64,000 bases of DNA from Paenibacillus glycanilyticus (lineage in GTDB: Bacteria; Bacillota; Bacilli; Paenibacillales; Paenibacillaceae): NCBI RefSeq assembly GCF_023715145.1, contig NZ_JAMBNP010000005.1, forward strand, positions 372,001 to 436,000, in the 5' to 3' direction. Below the pieces are notes generated by a model. It did no database searches. It saw nothing but the letters and a program-made list of their open reading frames with translations, and had not been told where the DNA came from. Each line of letters starts with the position of its first letter. Positions within the stretch are counted from its first letter, which is position 1. This document shows, piece by piece, positions 16,501 to 23,811 of the stretch. Both the position numbers and the translations under genes were made by a program.

Positions 16501-19236
16501 GCCGTGACGGAAGCCAAACTGGCACCTCTTAGCGTCGGGGAGACTCACATTCAAGACGGATCGGTACGTTCAGAGGCGCTGCAGAAGGGGATTGTAGGCA
16601 CGGAGCATCTTGTGGATGGCGTCATACTTGAATCCAAGCTTGCCTCCTTATCCGTTCATACCCGCCATCTCCAGCCGCAGTCCATCCAAGATAAGCATTT
16701 GACACCGGGAAGCGTGGATGAGAGCAAGCTGCAAAACGGTGCGGTAACTTCCTCCAAGCTGGCGGTTGATACCGTATCCGGTGATCATCTGCGGCTCGAA
16801 ACCATTACCAGCAAGCATATTAAGGCGGATTCCATTCAAAGCTACCATATTCGCAAAGGCACGGTTTCCTTCGATCACTTGAGTGCGGATGTTCTGAATG
16901 AGTTTAAGCCGAAGAGCATCTTGAGCGAGCAGCTGCCCCAAGGCATCATTGTTTCCTCCAAGCTGTCGGACGACAGCGTAAGCACGAGTAAGCTGATCGA
17001 TGAGAATGTAACGACAGACAAACTGGCAGACGGAAGCGTCACTAACCTCAAGCTGGCTGATGAGAGCATAACAAGCGGGAAGCTTTCGGATGCGAGCGTG
17101 ACGACTGAGAAGCTGTCCGATGGCAGCGTAATAGGCAGCAAGCTGGCTTTCGGAAGTATTACAAGCGATAAGCTGGCGGACGACGGCATTACAACCGACA
17201 AACTGGCAGACGGCAGCGTTACGGGCAGTAAGCTCGCCGACGAGAGCATAACAAGCGGGAAGCTCGCCGCTGAGAGTGTCACGGGAAGCAAGCTGGCCTT
17301 CGGCAGCGTTACCGGAGATAAGCTGAGTGACGATAGCGTTACGACAAGCAAACTAGCAGACGGAAGCATTACAAGGAGCAAGCTGGCGGACGAGAGCATC
17401 ACGGGCGAGAAGCTTGAAGGAAGCAGCGTTACCGGCGATAAGCTGGCAGATGACAGCATTACAAGCAGCAAGCTGGCCTTTGGCAGTGTAACGGGCGTTA
17501 AATTGGCGGACGACAGCATCACCGGCAGCAAGCTGGTCTTCGAGAGCATAACAAGCGATAAGCTGGCAGACGGTAGCGTCACAAGCAGCAAGCTGGCGGA
17601 TAACAGCATTACGGGCGAGAAGCTTCTGAATGAAACGGTGACACGCCGGAAGCTCGCCGACGAGAGCGTCACGGCCGAGAAGCTTGCCGACGATAGCATC
17701 ACAAGCCGCAAGCTGGTTGATGAAAGTGTGACAAGCGAGAAGCTTGCCGATGAAAGCGTCTCGACGATTAAGCTTGCCGACCAGGTCATCATCAGCAGCA
17801 AGCTGGCTGATGAAGCCGTCACGGCCAGGAAGTTAGCCGACGAGAGTGTCATCAGCCGCAAGCTGGCGGAAGAAAGCGTGACAAGCGAGAAGCTTGCCGG
17901 CGGAAGCGTCACGACTGCGAAGCTGGGCAATCAAGCCGTCACGAGAAGCAAGCTGGCCGACGAGAGCGTCATAACGGAGAAGCTCGCCGATGATAGCATT
18001 ACAACACGCAAGCTGGTAGACGAAAGCGTGACAAGCGAGAAGCTTGCGGATGAAAGTGTCACAACCCTGAAGCTTGGCGATCAGGCTGTAACAGCGAGCA
18101 AGCTTGCCGACGAAGGCGTTACAACCGGGAAGCTGGCAGGCGGCAGCGTCACAACAAATAAGCTTGGCGACCGGGCGGTTACCAGCGTCAAGCTTGCCGA
18201 TGAGAGCGTCACGGCCGAGAAGCTTGCGGACGACAGCGTTACAAGCCGGAAGCTGCTGGACGAAAGCGTAACGAGCGAGAAGCTTGCGGATGGAAGTGTC
18301 ACCGCCCATAAGCTTGCCGATCAGGTCATTATCAGCAGCAAGCTGTCGGATGCGAGTGTCACAACCGGAAAGCTTGCGGATGACAGCATTACGAGCCGGA
18401 AGCTGGTGGATCAAAGCGTAACCGGCGAGAAGCTCGCAAACGGCAGCATCACAGCCGATAAGCTTGTTGATCAGGCTGTCATCGGCAGCAAGCTCGCCGA
18501 CGGCAGCGTCACAACCGGCAAACTCGCCGACGACAGCATTACAAGCGGGAAGCTGCTAGACGAGAGCGTGACGACCGCGAAGCTTGCGTTTGATAGTGTC
18601 ACAACGGATAAAATTGCGGATGAGAATATTACGTCCGGCAAGCTGGCCTTCGGCAGTGTGATAACGGAGAAGCTCGCCGACAACAGCATCACCAGCGAGA
18701 AGCTGCTCGACGAAAGCGTAACAACGGAAAAACTTTTGGACGAAAGCGTGACAAGCGAGAAGCTTGCCGATGAGAGCGTGACAAGAGAAAAGCTTGCGGA
18801 AGGCAGCGTATGCGGCTGGCATGTTGCTTCTGAATCCATTACGATCGATAAATTGGCACCGGAGCTTGTATCTGCCTTATTCCCGGAGATAGCCGAGGAA
18901 ATTGACGAAGTGCAGGAAACGGAGGACGAAGAGGAGCAGGGAGAGCCGGAACCGGCCCCATCCTTCATCCGTTCTTCCGGAGCCGGTCAGGTGCTTCAGC
19001 AGTTTGGTCTTGCGCCGTATTCGTTCTTCAAGAAAGGCAAGCAGCTGGACGTAGAAATTACGTTCGACGAGCCGTTTAGCGATACGAACTATGTTATTAC
19101 GGCCATCTGCGATAATCCGGAATGTTATGTATCTGTCTTCAGCAAATCGAAGGATAGCGCCATTCTCAACATTATCCGCTCAAGAGGTTCATTCGAACCG
19201 GAGGGCTATATGAACTGGATAGCCATTGGCCGGTGA
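13537..19236 (+). CDS. Giant decapeptide-repeat protein with lectin-like C terminus
   Basis: 1899 residues without a signal peptide. Residues 1-110 are polar. Residues ~110-170 are Pro/Gln/Glu-rich. From ~185 to ~1780 there are about 160 ten-residue units of the type SVTSEKLADE, matching the AVTxxKLAxG repeats of phage tail fibres and other fibrous proteins. Each unit carries Ser and Thr, so the shaft is rich in possible O-glycosylation sites. The first half has diverged units, often with HL in place of KL. The second half (~1140-1765) is highly uniform. An acidic linker (~1785-1812) leads to an ~80-residue beta domain containing VEITFDEPFSDTNYVITAI and ending NWIAIGR, like H-type lectin or WIAIG domains. 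AAGGAGAGG precedes the ATG. The context suggests a glycosylated spore-surface fibre; this is inferred. Confidence 0.8.
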   Translation: MTKGKSSKNAKGRKPSYYVDNPNASELKWLDELNRKKNTVQSNNRLVPQPKLEENRSVTINAVVPVEQAPPPETFVIPALTEELILAADASSSAEVSNAETERLIEEIASYHAEPVKVAEPQPQPETQLLPQQKLPEPQPEPLQEAKPEFKPVSPSEPTYDQKIDKLVEKQDLYKPFPFIYTDDIVDGAVTVSKLAPHSIDSDKMRPGSIIASSIADYAVNNIHLAPGAVTGNKVSPSAITGDHLSNSSITGDKIVDSSINGGKLEDGSITSEKLADRTIDSSKIADGSINSRHLEPFLITEELIDNHAVSPDKIQNSAVRTEKIANEAITNSKLGEASVTHSKLRDGSVTGSKLASDTIESVHLKQGLLLAEHVSLGAILGKHVAPGAITQEHLAEGAVGTGALQPQSVNAERIAPGAVNASHLQQESVTGEHLVAGQIGTKHLADQSVNSMKLANEAVQTRHVGRSSIISDHIAIGQIEQRHIAHQVVSRQHLQSSSVGREQLQDGSVKGEKIAAQAISTEHLNDSAVGTHQLAEQSVTDKKIADGAVKSSKLSAGAIENSHLKNEIVTYQKIAPEALRAYHFSAGAVTGDAISPEAVSGEHLKPKLIEKQHFANQAVGTDALQDLSVTSGKLAFGAITEFNLAPNAVHPHHLADHSIGSQKLAPESVTSDKLAEFSVNSSKLGTGSVNEQHIAPGAVNADAIQASSIRSGHLQSSSIDSVHVKDGAIHSVHLAGEAVTEQHLSGSSVKTEHISDLTVTTGKLAISAVTSEKLADASVTSSKLANGSVLSNHLAAGSVNSEIVRAEAITSEHLQARIIHAEHMGYQSVTEMNLSYDIVNTDHIIDQAVTASKLSKDAVTTEKLLDSSVTTSKLSDGSVTASKLAEGSIYSELIRPFSIQSDHIEPLAIQSEHLTDDVIGADHIRSGAVGTDALSNQSVTSSKLTTGAVQSSHIGNETVTSRHLASDSVLGIHIGQGSVRSVHLTDEAVTEAKLAPLSVGETHIQDGSVRSEALQKGIVGTEHLVDGVILESKLASLSVHTRHLQPQSIQDKHLTPGSVDESKLQNGAVTSSKLAVDTVSGDHLRLETITSKHIKADSIQSYHIRKGTVSFDHLSADVLNEFKPKSILSEQLPQGIIVSSKLSDDSVSTSKLIDENVTTDKLADGSVTNLKLADESITSGKLSDASVTTEKLSDGSVIGSKLAFGSITSDKLADDGITTDKLADGSVTGSKLADESITSGKLAAESVTGSKLAFGSVTGDKLSDDSVTTSKLADGSITRSKLADESITGEKLEGSSVTGDKLADDSITSSKLAFGSVTGVKLADDSITGSKLVFESITSDKLADGSVTSSKLADNSITGEKLLNETVTRRKLADESVTAEKLADDSITSRKLVDESVTSEKLADESVSTIKLADQVIISSKLADEAVTARKLADESVISRKLAEESVTSEKLAGGSVTTAKLGNQAVTRSKLADESVITEKLADDSITTRKLVDESVTSEKLADESVTTLKLGDQAVTASKLADEGVTTGKLAGGSVTTNKLGDRAVTSVKLADESVTAEKLADDSVTSRKLLDESVTSEKLADGSVTAHKLADQVIISSKLSDASVTTGKLADDSITSRKLVDQSVTGEKLANGSITADKLVDQAVIGSKLADGSVTTGKLADDSITSGKLLDESVTTAKLAFDSVTTDKIADENITSGKLAFGSVITEKLADNSITSEKLLDESVTTEKLLDESVTSEKLADESVTREKLAEGSVCGWHVASESITIDKLAPELVSALFPEIAEEIDEVQETEDEEEQGEPEPAPSFIRSSGAGQVLQQFGLAPYSFFKKGKQLDVEITFDEPFSDTNYVITAICDNPECYVSVFSKSKDSAILNIIRSRGSFEPEGYMNWIAIGR
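14090..18830 (+). repeat. 30-bp coding repeats (about 160 units)
   Basis: In-frame 30-bp units encode the decapeptide shaft. Units before about base 16900 are diverged. Units from about 16950 to 18800 are near-identical, with recurring AAGCTTGCCGA and AAGCTGGC cores, a sign of recent expansion or gene conversion. Confidence 0.9.
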
Positions 19237-19252
19237 ACTTCATAGTTTCAAT

Positions 19253-19293
19253 AGGGGATTGGGAGCGCGATATACGCTCCTATCCTCTTTTTT
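19253..19293 (+). terminator. Intrinsic terminator after the giant gene
   Basis: AGGGGATTGGGAGCG pairs with CGCTCCTATCCTCT, followed by six T. The giant gene is therefore probably transcribed apart from the glycosyltransferase that follows. Confidence 0.8.
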
Positions 19294-19423
19294 ATTTGGG
19301 AGGGGGACAGACGTCTTGGAAGTTGTACAAATGCCGTTGCGCCAGCAGTCTGCATACATACTATGTGATGTACATCAATCTTCTTGCACATTTTAATAGG
19401 CGTAAACTGAGGTGATTCAGTGG

Positions 19424-20242
19424 ATGAAACGCGCGAAGCGATTGATAGGCAGCCAGACGGGAGGCCGGTCATCGCAATACGGGATTCCCGCTTCTTTCAA
19501 GCCTCATCCTAATCCGGTCGTATCGGTGATTATCCCTGTTATGAACGAAAAATCGACCATCGGGCGCGTAATTCGCGAAGCTGCAAAAGTACATCCCCGG
19601 ACAGAAGTCATTGTTGTTGCCAATGGTTCAACAGATGGTTCTATCGCAGTTGCTAGAAAGATGGGGGCTAGAGTGCTGCAATTTGAGAAGCCTCTTGGTC
19701 ATGACGTAGGAAGGACGATAGGAGCGCTAGAGGCAAAAGGCGAGGTTCTGCTGTTTATAGACGGTGATATGGTCATAGCGGCTTCCCAGCTGCGGCCTTT
19801 CATTCATGCGGTGAGAGAAAAAGGGGTAGATGTTGCGCTGAACAACTATTCCGGTCCAGTCCATAAGGCGAAGGTTCATAGTGTTGTGCTGGCCAAACAT
19901 GCCTTGAACGTTATTCTTCAAAGACCTGATCTGAAAGGGATATCGTTTACCGCCGTGCCGCATGCCATCAGCCGCAGATGCCTGGAGACGATAGGCGCGC
20001 AAGCCTTGTCCGTTCCTCCGCTTGCCCATGCGATGGCAGTGAAACAGGGACTGAGGGTAAAGGCTGTTCAAACCGTTAACGTCGGCAAAATCAATAAACC
20101 CCGGCCGGAGCGGGAGAGGAAAAATCCGCTGGAGCGGTTAATTCTTGGCGATCATTTGGAGGCGATCTATTGGCTGCTGTCATGCACAGATGAACGGGGC
20201 GGATTCGAGGATCGGCTGCGCAAGCGCGAGATGGCCTTGTAA
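19424..20242 (+). CDS. GT2 family glycosyltransferase
   Basis: 272 residues with a GT-A fold. [19 protein letters not shown] begins the nucleotide-binding half, [12 protein letters not shown] is the second strand, and FIDGDMVI carries the metal-binding D-x-D (about residue 108). It resembles the mannosyl-glycerate/dolichol-phosphate mannosyltransferase branch of GT2. No membrane segment is seen. A GTG at 19412 is in frame, but GAGGTGA sits 8 bases before the ATG at 19424, so that start is preferred. The nucleotidyltransferase gene follows after 28 bases and the next glycosyltransferase after a further 16, a likely operon making and transferring an activated sugar. Confidence 0.8.
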   Translation: MKRAKRLIGSQTGGRSSQYGIPASFKPHPNPVVSVIIPVMNEKSTIGRVIREAAKVHPRTEVIVVANGSTDGSIAVARKMGARVLQFEKPLGHDVGRTIGALEAKGEVLLFIDGDMVIAASQLRPFIHAVREKGVDVALNNYSGPVHKAKVHSVVLAKHALNVILQRPDLKGISFTAVPHAISRRCLETIGAQALSVPPLAHAMAVKQGLRVKAVQTVNVGKINKPRPERERKNPLERLILGDHLEAIYWLLSCTDERGGFEDRLRKREMAL

Positions 20243-20270
20243 GTCTGCACATGGATAGGAGGATTGCACG

Positions 20271-20993
20271 ATGAAAGCTGTTATATTGGCAGGTGGTACC
20301 GGGTCTCGGCTAATGCCTTTAACTTCTTATATTAACAAGCATATGCTGCCAGTCGGCAGACATCCGATGATCCAATATGGCATAGAAACCCTGCGCAAAG
20401 CGGGGATTCAGGACATTCTGATTATTACCAACCGCCAGTCTGCGGGAATGTTTATTCAATATTTCGGGAGCGGCGCTGAACTATCGGTTTCCCTGGTCTA
20501 CCGGATTCAGGAGGGAGCCGGGGGGATTGCGGACGCCTTGCAGCTGGCAAGACCGTTTATAGCGGAAGGGGAGAAGTTCCTTGTTCTGCTTGGCGATAAT
20601 TTGTTTGAGGAGGATTTAACTCCTTATATCGAGGAATATCAGCAGCAGAAAGGCGGGGCAATGGTGCTTCTCAAGGAAGTAGACGATCCTCACCGGTACG
20701 GTATTCCGGTCTTCCATCCGGACGGCGCGATCAAACACATTGAAGAGAAGCCCGAGAAGCCGGAGTCCAATCTATCGGTTACTGGATTATATATGTATAG
20801 CTCCGATGTCTTTCAGCGGATAGAGAATATCAGTCCTTCAAGCAGAGGGGAGCTGGAGATTACGGATCTCAATAATCTCTATGCGGCAGCCGGCCTCTTA
20901 ACCTACCGGACCTTATCCGGCTGGTGGATGGATGCCGGGACATTCGAGTCGTTGAAAGAAGCATCTGCCCGATATTGGGATATAGAATACTAG
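20271..20993 (+). CDS. Sugar nucleotidyltransferase, RmlA/SpsI-like
   Basis: 240 residues matching glucose-1-phosphate thymidylyltransferases. MKAVILAGGTGSRLMPLT is the nucleotide-binding signature, NKHMLPVGRHPMI holds the catalytic Lys, VLLGDNLFEED the metal-binding Asp, HIEEKPEKP the sugar-phosphate Lys, and SGWWMDAGTFESL the C-terminal signature. It is shorter than housekeeping RmlA (~290) and close in length to Bacillus SpsI, which feeds the spore coat polysaccharide pathway. It probably makes dTDP-glucose, a precursor of dTDP-rhamnose, but no RmlB/C/D genes are in the window. AGGAGG lies 8 bases before the ATG. It sits between two GT2 genes. Confidence 0.82.
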   Translation: MKAVILAGGTGSRLMPLTSYINKHMLPVGRHPMIQYGIETLRKAGIQDILIITNRQSAGMFIQYFGSGAELSVSLVYRIQEGAGGIADALQLARPFIAEGEKFLVLLGDNLFEEDLTPYIEEYQQQKGGAMVLLKEVDDPHRYGIPVFHPDGAIKHIEEKPEKPESNLSVTGLYMYSSDVFQRIENISPSSRGELEITDLNNLYAAAGLLTYRTLSGWWMDAGTFESLKEASARYWDIEY

Positions 20994-21009
20994 ACGGGAG
21001 AGATTATGA

Positions 21010-22362
21010 GTGAGACGCAAACCGCGTGGCATCAGTCGTCTCAAGCTCGCACCATCGCAAGAGGGCAGGCGCTCGGCCAATTATCAGGCCGGCTTGCAAG
21101 CGGGATACAATCAGGGACTTCAAGCCGGTCAGAGCAGCTATCATTCTTTGTTCGAAGGAACGAGCATTATTATCCCGAGTTACAATCAAGTGAATTATTT
21201 GAGAGGCTGCATTGACAGCATTATCGATAATACGGAGCAGCCTCATGAGATTATTGTCGTCGACAACGCTTCAACGGACGGAACGGCCGAATATCTCGAG
21301 CAGCTTGACGGACAGGTGCGTTTCCGCGTGCTCGATCAGAATTATGGATTTGCCGGAGCCGTCAACATGGGGCTGATGATGGCTAAGGGAACAACGATGC
21401 TTATCCTGAATAACGATACTCTCGTGACGGATAACTGGCTTGGCAACCTGCTGATTTGTCTGCACAGCGATCCAACGATCGGGATGGTAGGTCCCGTCAC
21501 CAATTATATCAGCGGCGATCAGCAGATTAAGGTGCCGTACGAGAAAATCGACGATATGCCCGAATTCGCCAGGCTGAACAATATCTCGGATCCGAAGCGC
21601 TGGGAAAGAACAGACAGGCTGCCGGGCTTCTGTCTCTTATTCCGCCGCGAGCTGTGGGAGAGAATCGGCTTCCTCGACGAAGGCTTCGAGTTCGGCAACT
21701 ACGAAGATGATGATTATAATATTCGAACCCGGCTGCTCGGCTACTCTCTTGTCATTGCGAGAGATTCCTTTATTCATCATTTCGGGAGCGTCAGCATCAA
21801 GGCGCTGGGCGATCAGCTCGAGCAGGTGACGACCCGGAACATGGTTTACTATATGACCAAATGGAATAATCCGTACGCATGGATTCATCAGGTTCGCGCA
21901 AGCGAGTCGCATATTCCGGTTCTTGCAACAAGGGGAGAAACCGCTTTTTACCCGGAAGGCGTTGTAGTGAAGGGGATTGGAGCTCAGGCCTTCTGGATTG
22001 AGAACGGGGTCAAACATCCGATTGAAGGGGAATGGTCCGGACCGGTTGTGCGTCTGCCGCAAGTTCTGATCCGCAGCTGGATGACGGGCACGGCGCTTGC
22101 TGCCGTTGAAGCCGAATCCAAATGGCAATCGCTTCACCGGGTTCATCGCGGGGCTCCTTTGCATGGCCAGATCACAAGCGGGCTGGACGGCTTCCTGTAT
22201 TATCTGGAGAACGGCACCAAGCGGAAAATTATTACCGAAGCAGCCGCTGCTGCCTGGTGCTTGAACGAGAGAACCCAATATCCGCTGACCGTGGAACAGC
22301 TTCAGGAGCTGCCGGAAGGACTGCCGCTGATTCCTCCGGTCAAGCTGCGCCAGGTGCTATAG
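21010..22362 (+). CDS. GT2 glycosyltransferase with Gly-tetrapeptide N-terminal tag
   Basis: 450 residues. The first ~22 are basic. Residues ~23-42 form a periodic motif (ANYQAGLQAGYNQGLQAG) shared with three other proteins of this locus. The GT-A domain runs ~52-300: TSIIIPSYNQVNYLRGCI, IIVVDNASTDGT, LNNDT (metal site) and GNYEDDDYNIRTRLLGY, resembling rhamnosyltransferases such as WbbL. The C-terminal ~140 residues are unrecognised. The start is GTG at 21010 with GGGAGA 7-8 bases upstream; an ATG at 21006 is in another frame. It follows the SpsI-like gene by 16 bases. The likely role is adding sugar, perhaps rhamnose, to a spore-surface acceptor (inferred). Confidence 0.8.
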   Translation: MRRKPRGISRLKLAPSQEGRRSANYQAGLQAGYNQGLQAGQSSYHSLFEGTSIIIPSYNQVNYLRGCIDSIIDNTEQPHEIIVVDNASTDGTAEYLEQLDGQVRFRVLDQNYGFAGAVNMGLMMAKGTTMLILNNDTLVTDNWLGNLLICLHSDPTIGMVGPVTNYISGDQQIKVPYEKIDDMPEFARLNNISDPKRWERTDRLPGFCLLFRRELWERIGFLDEGFEFGNYEDDDYNIRTRLLGYSLVIARDSFIHHFGSVSIKALGDQLEQVTTRNMVYYMTKWNNPYAWIHQVRASESHIPVLATRGETAFYPEGVVVKGIGAQAFWIENGVKHPIEGEWSGPVVRLPQVLIRSWMTGTALAAVEAESKWQSLHRVHRGAPLHGQITSGLDGFLYYLENGTKRKIITEAAAAAWCLNERTQYPLTVEQLQELPEGLPLIPPVKLRQVL

Positions 22363-22382
22363 GTTATCCGACTGCAAGTATC

Positions 22383-22408
22383 ACCCTATTTCGAAGATGC
22401 ATATGCTG
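22383..22408 (+). promoter_or_regulatory. Candidate sigma-K-like promoter for the small-protein operon
   Basis: AC at 22383-22384 is followed after 15 bases by CATATGCTG (22400-22408). The mother-cell consensus is AC, 16-17 bases, then CATAnnnTA, so there is one mismatch and slightly short spacing. Weak alone, but it fits the setting. Confidence 0.25.
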
Positions 22409-22459
22409 GTATGACGACAACGGAAGAGAAACGTTATGGCTGCAGAGGAGGGACTTGAC

Positions 22460-22747
22460 GTGCAGCAGATCGTAAACGAAATTATTGAACATTTATCTCA
22501 TTCTCATAATCAAATGGCTCGTATGATCGATTCCAAGCGCCATGTTGTTGTTCGGATGGCTGAGGTTGTGAAGGCCATTCCCGACAACAATCCGAACTTC
22601 GGGGGGACGGAAGGGCTGCTCACGAGTACTCAATCCCTGCTTGGAGGAATTGTTTCCTATTTAACGACAATTGCCGAATTGCAGGAGACGCTTGCTGCCC
22701 AGCTGACGTTTACCGTTCGCGAGCTTCGGTTAGAGGAAGACGAGTGA
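22460..22747 (+). CDS. Small helical protein, unknown function
   Basis: 95 residues if translation starts at GTG 22460, which has AGAGGAGG 8 bases upstream. An earlier ATG at 22436 lacks a ribosome binding site. The protein is almost wholly helical: QQIVNEIIEHLSHSHNQMARMIDSK at the start, a short loop PDNNPNFGGTEG, then a second amphipathic helix through YLTTIAELQETLAAQLTF. There is no signal peptide or Cys. It heads a tightly packed set of four small genes between glycosyltransferases and CgeB proteins, and like the next two it looks like a helical-bundle structural protein. I recognise no family; a spore-coat role is inferred from context only. Confidence 0.7.
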   Translation: MQQIVNEIIEHLSHSHNQMARMIDSKRHVVVRMAEVVKAIPDNNPNFGGTEGLLTSTQSLLGGIVSYLTTIAELQETLAAQLTFTVRELRLEEDE

Positions 22748-22771
22748 GCGGCCGGAAGGAGGATGTTTGTC

Positions 22772-23107
22772 ATGAATCGGGAACAGGCTTATATGCGAAT
22801 GCTTGGCGCAACCGCCAATATGCAATGGAATATTGCCAAGATGCTGGAGGCCAAAGCGGAAGAAGCGGAGAAAGCGCGTAATTGGATATGCAATCATATT
22901 TCAGCGGCATCCTTTCTTGGTGACCAGACGCAGATCAAACAGACCGCCCAAATCAACGAACAGGTTATCGAGGTATTGGACGGCGTTAACAAAATGAGTC
23001 AAGGGATCCTCTCCGTTATGAAGTCGGTACTGCCAAGAAATGACGGCGGAGGCGACAATGACGGGGATGACGATGAGATGCTGTACGGCATGGGTGACAT
23101 GAATTGA
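22772..23107 (+). CDS. Small helical protein with acidic tail, unknown function
   Basis: 111 residues. It starts at ATG 22772 (MNREQAYMRMLG), with AAGGAGG 9 bases upstream; the ATG at 22763 abuts that box and is less likely. Helices run to about residue 90 (NMQWNIAKMLEAKAEEAEKA; TAQINEQVIEVLDGVNKMSQ), followed by a Gly/Asp-rich acidic tail GGGDNDGDDDEM. The single Cys lies in WICNHIS. Its stop overlaps the next gene. The helical style resembles that of both neighbours, so the three may co-assemble; the acidic tail could pair with the very basic protein encoded two genes downstream. The family is not recognised. Confidence 0.7.
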   Translation: MNREQAYMRMLGATANMQWNIAKMLEAKAEEAEKARNWICNHISAASFLGDQTQIKQTAQINEQVIEVLDGVNKMSQGILSVMKSVLPRNDGGGDNDGDDDEMLYGMGDMN

Positions 23108-23412
23108 ATACAATCACCCAAAGAGAGCGGGAAGTGAAGCTTCAGATTCTATCTTCCCTGGCCCAAAGCCAAGCGGCGCTTGCCCGTATTCTGGACAGTA
23201 TAGCTGACGTATCGGCGGCTTCTCCGGCGCTTGCCGGAAGGATTGCCGAGAATGTGAAACTGCTGACATCCATGCAGAAAAATATTGCGGAAACCGTAAC
23301 GGGGCTGACCATGCGCCGCAAACGTCTGAAGCATGGAAGCCCCTGCGGTCCTTGGCTGAACGCTAAAATCAGAAAGCAGCGGGTTAGATCAAGAAGGAGG
23401 CGTTTGATATGA
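23104..23412 (+). CDS. Small helical protein with basic tail, unknown function
   Basis: 102 residues. It starts at TTG 23104, overlapping the previous stop, with GGTGA a few bases upstream; the weak signals suggest translational coupling. Helical heptad-like stretches run REREVKLQILSSLAQSQAALARIL and AENVKLLTSMQKNIAETVTGL. The C terminus is strongly basic (WLNAKIRKQRVRSRRRRLI). It overlaps the next gene by ATGA. Helical content and place in the operon resemble the two preceding genes, but the basic tail contrasts with the acidic tail just before it. The family is not recognised. Confidence 0.6.
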   Translation: MNTITQREREVKLQILSSLAQSQAALARILDSIADVSAASPALAGRIAENVKLLTSMQKNIAETVTGLTMRRKRLKHGSPCGPWLNAKIRKQRVRSRRRRLI

Positions 23413-23696
23413 AGAAGAAGAGTGCTGCTGCAGCAAAACGGAGATCCAAACGCAAGCCTCATGTCCGTACCAAACGCAAAGCAAGCGGAGCGCGGAAGAC
23501 AACGGGCAAGAAGTCGGGCAAGGGTACGATGAGCCGCCGTAAGTCATCGGTCAGAAAAAGAAGAAGAAAAAGCGAAAGCTTTGATCCCGTCAGCTACGAT
23601 GACGGCTTTAATCAGGCTTATAACGACGGTTACAACAACGGCTTTGCCAAAGGCTTTGAAGACGGGCATCTTATTGCCTACGAGTCGCAGGTTTAA
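23409..23696 (+). CDS. Highly basic protein with aromatic-x-x-Gly repeat tail
   Basis: 95 residues. The first ~58 are Lys/Arg/Ser-rich (KKKSAAAAKRRSKRKPH..., KSSVRKRRRKSE), histone-like or coat-protein-like. The last ~35 hold YDDGFNQAYNDGYNNGFAKG, then FEDG: Gly every fourth residue preceded by an aromatic start. The same motif is found near the N termini of the neighbouring GT2 and both CgeB proteins. AAGGAGG lies 8 bases before the ATG, which overlaps the previous stop. A terminator follows. It may act as a polycationic scaffold in the spore coat or crust; this is inferred from context. Confidence 0.72.
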   Translation: MKKKSAAAAKRRSKRKPHVRTKRKASGARKTTGKKSGKGTMSRRKSSVRKRRRKSESFDPVSYDDGFNQAYNDGYNNGFAKGFEDGHLIAYESQV

Positions 23697-23727
23697 TTGC
23701 ACGGCTTACGATAGAGGTCTTAGATCT

Positions 23728-23774
23728 GCCTTGTTCATGCCCAGGATGGACAAATCAGGATTAAGGCTTTTTTT
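23728..23774 (+). terminator. Intrinsic terminator after the small-protein operon
   Basis: GCCTTGTTCAT pairs imperfectly with ATGGACAA and then AAGGC, followed by seven T. It separates the small-protein operon from the CgeB pair. Confidence 0.65.
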
Positions 23775-23811
23775 GTATAACTCTTAAGATGCGGGCAGGA
23801 GAGTGGAAATT

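Noticed and set aside
14090..18830. CRISPR-like array (regular 30-base repeats)
   Set aside because: The repeats are contiguous, in frame and coding, with no spacers and no cas genes.
16875..18968. Long minus-strand open frames over the giant gene (351, 193 and 165 codons)
   Set aside because: Low-complexity shadows of the coding repeats; no ribosome binding site and an implausible composition.
13537..19236. Phage tail fibre from a prophage remnant
   Set aside because: The repeat type is tail-fibre-like, but no phage structural, lysis or integrase genes are near and the neighbours are spore glycosylation genes.
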